11,460 bases of DNA, from positions 1 through 11,460 of the forward strand of contig CAMBZR010000092.1 of NCBI GenBank assembly GCA_945872285.1, in the 5' to 3' direction. This document shows positions 7,890 to 11,460 of this stretch, piece by piece. The DNA is from Bordetella parapertussis (GTDB lineage Bacteria; Pseudomonadota; Gammaproteobacteria; Burkholderiales; Burkholderiaceae_B). Position 1 is the stretch's first letter; each line of letters begins with the position of its first letter. The position numbers and the translations under genes are program-made. The notes beneath the pieces are model-generated. The model was not told where the DNA came from, searched no databases, and saw only the letters and a list, made by a program, of their open reading frames with translations.

Positions 7890-8933
7890 TTACGAGACAA
7901 TTTTCTCAAGTACAAAATGCGAAATACCAAAACTGGGTATGACCATCGAGTGCAAGCCCTGGCCACCCGCAACAATGATTTGGATTTGAGATGCTTCATC
8001 CAAATATGGAATATGCGTTGTGCCGGGTACGACATTAAACGTTTTGCGTTTCGTTCGATACCATTCTTGACAGCCTTCGCTGACGCGACTGAGTTGAAGT
8101 CGCATGCGGGTGTGTAGCTCTTGACGAATATCTTGTTTATTCATCCCATGTTTTGCCAACATTGCGGCGTGCTCGGGGCCCAGTGCGAGCAGCATTTCAC
8201 CACCCGAACTCATATTGTTGCCGCCCACAGTCATCATCACATCCGAAATCATGAGTAACAACTCAGCGGCATTGGCGCTTGCATGGTCTTGAACATTATG
8301 AGGCGACTCCGCTGCGTGGACCAGCACGCTGCTATCGCTCAGTGCCAGGCCATGTTCAACATGAAAGGGCTCCCAAGGATTTTGCTCTTCATTTTCGCCC
8401 GCACAAAAACTGAATTTGCAGGGTGTACCGTGCGTCGCCATATCCGTTTTTCCGGGGATACCTTGCCCAATATTCATCAAGACAAGGCGAACCGCACGTC
8501 CGATCGTCGCGTTTGCCCGAAAGCCCTGGCCAAAAACATTCGACTGACAGTTCAGGCCGATCTCATGACGAATCGGCCCATTGATCACAAGCATTGGCGC
8601 GACTGGGTGAGTGGTTGACTGAACGCCCGACAAGTTAAAACTAGGCACGCTGAGCGCTCTGAGGGCAGCCACGAGCACGGGCATGTAACATGGACGACAG
8701 CCCGCCATGACGGCATTGATCGCAAGCTTTTCAACACTACATAAAGCGTAGCCTGGCGCAATTGCGGCAATTTCGGCGGTGGCGGACAAGCCACTTCCAG
8801 CAATCATTGCCGCGACCCGCTCAGGTGTCGGAGGAACAACCGGTAGACCATCGGTCCAGCCTTGTTGCTCGAAATAATCTTGCAATGAATCGGGCGATGA
8901 GCCTAGCTCTAATACGGTTGCGCTGGTGCTCAT
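7890..8933 (-). CDS. Stand-alone homologue of the C-terminal domain of the UGSC fusion selenoprotein
   Basis: This 347-residue protein of unknown function resembles the C-terminal ~350 residues of the fusion protein at 9624-11342 throughout. Shared landmarks, in order, are WTDGLPVVPPT (residues 26-36), AINAVMAGCRPCYMP (71-85), VINGPIRHEIG with NVFGQGFRANATIGR (117-146), a GENEE segment (179-183), LGPEHAAMLAKHGMNKQ (251-267) and a C-terminal VAGGQGLHSM (321-330). It has no UGSC domain and no in-frame UGA. Several cysteines are present (65, 79, 82, 129, 172, 177, 288); the one in GCRP is shared with the fusion. No signal peptide is seen. The ATG at 8933 is chosen over the GTG at 8936 because GGAGG lies 7 bases before it. 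It sits between two selenoprotein genes and selB, so a role as a partner subunit of the selenoproteins is likely, but its chemistry is unknown. Confidence 0.88.
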   Translation of the reverse strand: MSTSATVLELGSSPDSLQDYFEQQGWTDGLPVVPPTPERVAAMIAGSGLSATAEIAAIAPGYALCSVEKLAINAVMAGCRPCYMPVLVAALRALSVPSFNLSGVQSTTHPVAPMLVINGPIRHEIGLNCQSNVFGQGFRANATIGRAVRLVLMNIGQGIPGKTDMATHGTPCKFSFCAGENEEQNPWEPFHVEHGLALSDSSVLVHAAESPHNVQDHASANAAELLLMISDVMMTVGGNNMSSGGEMLLALGPEHAAMLAKHGMNKQDIRQELHTRMRLQLSRVSEGCQEWYRTKRKTFNVVPGTTHIPYLDEASQIQIIVAGGQGLHSMVIPSFGISHFVLEKIVS

Positions 8934-8985
8934 CACGAGCCCTCCATCTGTTGAACGACTCGCGACTTTCGGTGCAGTGTTGGTC

Positions 8986-9585
8986 TTAAGTTTTGGGTAG
9001 ACCGGTCAAAAATTGCACGACATCGCTTAACCGCTCTTGTGCGATGACATCGATTTCTGGCAGGGTACGGTTTGCTAGAGGATGATCGATTAATAGGATG
9101 GGTAGCGCAGGCAACCCCAAAGACTTTGAACGTGTCGCCGCGATCCCACGAAACGGCTGGGTGCAGAACGTCACGGTTGGAATCCCGAGAGACTCTATCG
9201 TGTGCGAGTCGTGGACACTCCACGACGAGCACGAGCCTCAGTCGCCTGAGGCCGTGAGCATCAGATCGGGTTTCCATGCAGTGATCTCAGAGACGAAGGG
9301 TGCTGCAGCAGCTGAAGTCGGTTTGCGCCACATCTTGATGTCGCTTACGCCCAAGCGCTGCAATTGCGCGCCGAAGGCTGTGAGCAGTTCGCGCGCGTTG
9401 ACTTTGTTATTGTCGAGCAGCGCCAGTCGTTTGCCCACCAAGCTCGCGAGTCGCGGGGCGAGATGACGTTGTCCTTGCGCACGACCACCCTCGGGGATCA
9501 GATCGTGTGGATTTTTAACCGGAGTATTTGCTTCAACTCCAGGATGAAGGACATGCAATTTTTGTGCAGCATTTAAAAGACTCAT
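8986..9585 (-). CDS. UGSC-type selenoprotein, single domain (in-frame UGA = Sec116)
   Basis: The frame from ATG 9585 to TAA 8986 is open except for one TGA at 9238-9240. Read as selenocysteine, the protein is 199 residues with the local sequence TASGD-U116-GSC-SSWSVHD, the UGSC motif. Sequence on both sides of the UGA is continuous with one fold: beta strand GKRLALLDNNKVNA (51-64), WKPDLMLTASGD leading to Sec, then a helix, GIPTVTFCTQPF, and GLPALPILLIDHPLANRTL. This matches the N-terminal domain of the fusion protein at the same positions relative to Sec. U-x-x-C resembles redox motifs of thiol/selenol enzymes. A SECIS-like hairpin follows the UGA immediately. The start is set by AAGGAG 6 bases before 9585; the frame stays open 14 codons further upstream but without such support. 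The family is, as I recall, known as UGSC (seleno)proteins with unknown function. Standard annotation would stop it at residue 115. Confidence 0.93.
9202..9240 (-). promoter_or_regulatory. Bacterial SECIS element for Sec116
   Basis: Directly after the TGA (9240-9238), the transcript folds into a lower stem GTGC (9232-9229) / GCAC (9205-9202), a 3x3 internal loop, then a perfect 7-bp upper stem TCGTGGA (9225-9219) / TCCACGA (9215-9209) closed by a GTG loop (9218-9216). The UGA-to-loop distance is 19 bases and the loop begins with G-U, both as expected for SelB-binding hairpins. The element lies within the coding sequence, as bacterial SECIS elements do. Confidence 0.87.
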
Positions 9586-9591
9586 GCTCGA

Positions 9592-9597
9592 CTCCTT
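9592..9597 (-). promoter_or_regulatory. Ribosome-binding site setting the start of the single-domain UGSC gene
   Basis: AAGGAG ends 6 bases before the ATG at 9585, ideal spacing, and lies in the 38-base gap after the stop of the fusion gene. It rules in favour of 9585 rather than the in-frame ATG at 9627, which overlaps the upstream gene and would add 14 polar residues. Confidence 0.75.
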
Positions 9598-9623
9598 TTT
9601 CTCTATTCTAGACCGATCAGGTT

Positions 9624-11342
9624 TCAAAAGTTCCAGTTCGCAGGTAAGTCGATTGACGCGGCAACGGGGTAGCCCAAGCGACCATTGTGGGCGAATATAT
9701 AGGCGTTGGTTCGCAAGGGATCGCCCGTGACCGCGATCATGAAGTCATCGACGCAGGTGACCAAAGGTACCAGACGATCCGGATCGTCTGATTCGCAAAA
9801 AACCTTGGGTATTCTTCCGGCCTGATACTCTTCGGTGAGGTTCCAGATGGGCTTTTCGGCCCAGACGCGAAGCATGTACTCAAACTTGCGGGCAGGGATG
9901 CGTACATGCTCGAACAAGTATTGTTTGACCGCTTGTTTTGACCAACCGCCTTGCGCAATCGCCTCGGCCAAAATTGGACTGAGCAAGATCAGCGGGCGTA
10001 AGGTTCCGTAGGCGCCTCCAACTGTGAAGGTAATTTGCCATGAATGCTGGCGAATCACCGCATCCGCAATAATCGGCATGATCTCTTCGGGCGTGCTGCC
10101 CGAGACCGAGGCAATCAAATTGCCGCCGGTGTAGCGCGCAATGGTGACCGTGTTGTCGCTGGCTTGAAAACCCATTTCGACGCTCGTTGGACTCCAGCCA
10201 ATGGCGCGTAGAACCTCTTCGTTCTCGGCGGCGACGACGCGCCAGGTATTACCAAAGGTGGCTTTATCGTTTTTGTGCAATAAAAAGCCCGCGACATTGC
10301 GTAGATACAACCGCCAAAACCGACCAACTGAGGTGTTCGGCTGAAAGCCATCGCGCAAGACATTTTCTCGATAATTGAAGCCGAGCTGTTGAACGATTGG
10401 GCCATTCAAAATAATCAAGGTCTCGCCGCCGGGGGTGTTGCCGCTATGTTCGACGCCGTAGGCGGGGTCTGCCATGGCTTGCACCAAGGCAACCAAGATC
10501 GGCATATATTCTGGACGGCATCCTGCCATCACGCCATTGACGGCAATGCTCCAAATCGTGGCGGCGCGGTTGTCCGGTAACAAAACGCCCAAGACTTCGT
10601 CGGGCTTTCTGTCGGTGTAGCGCAAAAATGCTTCAACTTTGGCTCGCGTTGGCGGAACGATCGGTAGGCCATCGCTCCACTCTTTTTCAAGAAAAAGTTG
10701 ATTCACTGCGTCAAAACCACCCTGAAACACGATGTCCTGTGCTTGAGGCTCTGATACAGTCTGACCGGTCCCACTGGCCTGCATAAGATTCTTAATGACC
10801 TCTGCCGTGGTGACCTCTAATATATTGTGACGCAGCATAGTGGGGCTTTGGGCGCCTGGGTGCCCTGGCACCAAAGCCACCGGCATACTGGGCAAGCCCA
10901 AGCCGATCGACGAGGCTGCGGCAAGCTGTAAAAATCCCTGACTGACCAGTGAAGAACTGGGTACACCCGCTTCTTCACATACTGCACTCGCCCGCAACAC
11001 GGCGGGCGTGCAGCTGCCTCAGCAACCCATTCCTGAGATGACGGCATCCGCCTTTAATTCTTTGAGTCGTTTGGGCAAATCTGCCAAAATTTGTCGCTCA
11101 TCGGCGCCATGCGTGTTACCGAACACGCTCCAATGTATAAAAGTGACACTCGGGAATTTAACTTTTAATCCTTCTTCTAAGGCATCGAACACCTGATCGC
11201 CCTTGAATAAGTAATCCCAAAGCTGAACAATGATTTTGCCATTCAAGGTGTCAAGCCGTTTGGCCAAAGATTTTCCCTGAACTTGCATCGGGCTGCGTGG
11301 CCACAGCACCTCGTAGTGTCCATCATTTGATTGATTTTGCAT
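9624..11342 (-). CDS. UGSC-type fusion selenoprotein, two domains (in-frame UGA = Sec108)
   Basis: From ATG 11342 (GGAG 7 bases upstream) one frame runs to TGA 9624, broken only by a TGA at 11019-11021. Read as Sec this gives 572 residues. Domain 1 (about 20-175) parallels the single-domain UGSC protein: GKIIVQLWDYL, then KADAVISGMGC-U108-GSC-TPAVLRAS, then GVPSSSLVSQGF and GLGLPSMPVALVPGHPG. Domain 2 (about 200-572) matches the neighbouring 347-residue protein: WSDGLPIVPPT (222-232), VNGVMAGCRPEYMP (268-281), LNGPIVQQLGFNYREN (312-327), FQPNTSVGR and AENEE. The context is C107-U108-G-S-C111, so a Cys precedes Sec as well as following it. No signal peptide is seen, so it is probably cytoplasmic. 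A strong hairpin follows the UGA. It is the first gene of the operon. Function is unknown; a selenol redox or reductive-cleavage enzyme is a reasonable inference. Conventional calling gives a 107-residue stub plus a separate 458-residue gene starting at GTG 11000. Confidence 0.93.
10983..11021 (-). promoter_or_regulatory. Bacterial SECIS element for Sec108
   Basis: After the TGA (11021-11019) the transcript forms TGCAC (11012-11008) / GTGCA (10987-10983), a 2-base GA bulge on the 3' side, and GCCCGC (11007-11002) / GCGGGC (10995-10990), closed by loop CGTGTT (11001-10996). That is 11 base pairs, GC-rich, with the loop 17 bases after the UGA. The loop contains the same GUG as the SECIS of the downstream gene, although the stems are unrelated in sequence. 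The conventional alternative start GTG at 11000 lies inside this loop. Confidence 0.88.
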
Positions 11343-11367
11343 GCCAAGTCTCCGGTTATTTTTTGGC

Positions 11368-11405
11368 TGCTCAACCGAGCGAGTTTGCGACCTCAGCGTT
11401 GAGCA
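11368..11405. repeat. Inverted repeat in the leader of the selenoprotein operon
   Basis: Eight-base perfect arms TGCTCAAC (11368-11375) and GTTGAGCA (11398-11405) are separated by 22 bases, between the candidate promoter and the first gene. On the plus strand the right arm is followed by ACTTTTTA, so it could be a poor plus-strand terminator. On the minus strand it could be an operator or a leader hairpin. I cannot choose between these. Confidence 0.35.
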
Positions 11406-11420
11406 ACTTTTTATAGCTCA

Positions 11421-11449
11421 AGCATAGGGCAGAGCAGGGCCCAGTGCAA
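11421..11449 (-). promoter_or_regulatory. Candidate sigma-70 promoter for the selenoprotein operon
   Basis: On the minus strand TTGCAC (11449-11444) and TATGCT (11426-11421) are separated by exactly 17 bases, about 80 bases before the first ATG. The -35 matches the consensus at 3 of 6 positions and the -10 at 4 of 6. A TATAAA at 11415-11410 is an alternative -10 without a good -35. Confidence 0.3.
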
Positions 11450-11460
11450 CTAGATCGCAG

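Noticed and set aside
8933..9277. A minus-strand open frame of about 114 codons across the second UGA
   Set aside because: It is in a different frame from the UGSC gene, its composition is Arg/His-rich without motifs, and it would displace the conserved UGSC reading.
9098..9466. A plus-strand open frame of about 122 codons opposite the single-domain selenoprotein gene
   Set aside because: It has no family signature and no ribosome-binding site, and it overlaps the strongly supported minus-strand coding sequence; it is a shadow frame.
9624..9626. The final TGA of the fusion gene read as another selenocysteine codon
   Set aside because: Only six more sense codons follow before TAG, no Cys or conserved motif lies nearby, and no hairpin follows. 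The downstream ribosome-binding site at 9592 also fits a true stop here.
11001..11021. Frameshift or nonsense pseudogene explanation for the two interrupted UGSC frames
   Set aside because: No frame change is needed at either site, both interruptions are UGA within the same motif, both are followed by SECIS-like hairpins, and selB is in the same operon. Random mutation would not produce this combination.
1..11460. CRISPR array, insertion sequence or prophage genes
   Set aside because: I found no regularly spaced repeats, no transposase or integrase motifs and no paired terminal repeats.

Overview
The window looks like a mid-GC betaproteobacterial chromosome segment, probably Burkholderiales. 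Three complete periplasmic receptors of the Bug/TctC type (Bordetella uptake gene; tripartite tricarboxylate solute-binding proteins) and the remnant of a fourth support this, because that family is hugely expanded in this order. The assignment rests on gene content alone.

Left part (1-5948), mixed accessory metabolism: the 3' end of a nucleotidyltransferase-fold protein of the GSU2403 type; a truncated Bug receptor with a twin-arginine leader; a single-domain cupin followed by a clear terminator; a Bug receptor on the minus strand; a divergent short-chain dehydrogenase; a second minus-strand Bug receptor; and a third, plus-strand Bug receptor. No TctA/TctB membrane genes are present, so the receptors are orphans in this window.

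Right part (5964-11342, minus strand), the main result: a compact selenocysteine operon. Read 5'->3' on the minus strand it encodes (1) a 572-residue two-domain protein, (2) a 199-residue single-domain protein, (3) a 347-residue protein homologous to the second half of protein 1, and (4) SelB, the selenocysteine-specific elongation factor. Proteins 1 and 2 are each interrupted by one in-frame UGA. Read as selenocysteine (U), both UGAs sit in the same motif, U-G-S-C, and each is followed at once by a strong hairpin with GUG in its apical loop, as expected of a bacterial SECIS. Ordinary gene calling would split each of these genes into two unrelated-looking pieces. The intergenic gaps are 38, 52 and 3 bases, so all four genes are probably one transcript with a candidate promoter at 11421-11449.

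Thus the operon carries two Sec-encoding substrates and the factor that decodes their UGA codons. selA, selD and the tRNA-Sec gene selC are not visible here and must lie elsewhere. UGSC-type selenoproteins are, as far as I recall, a known but functionally uncharacterised family. The less familiar points are the fusion of a UGSC domain to a second conserved domain, the stand-alone paralogue of that second domain, and the tight linkage of all of them to selB. A redox or reductive-cleavage role for a multi-subunit enzyme is plausible but is inference.
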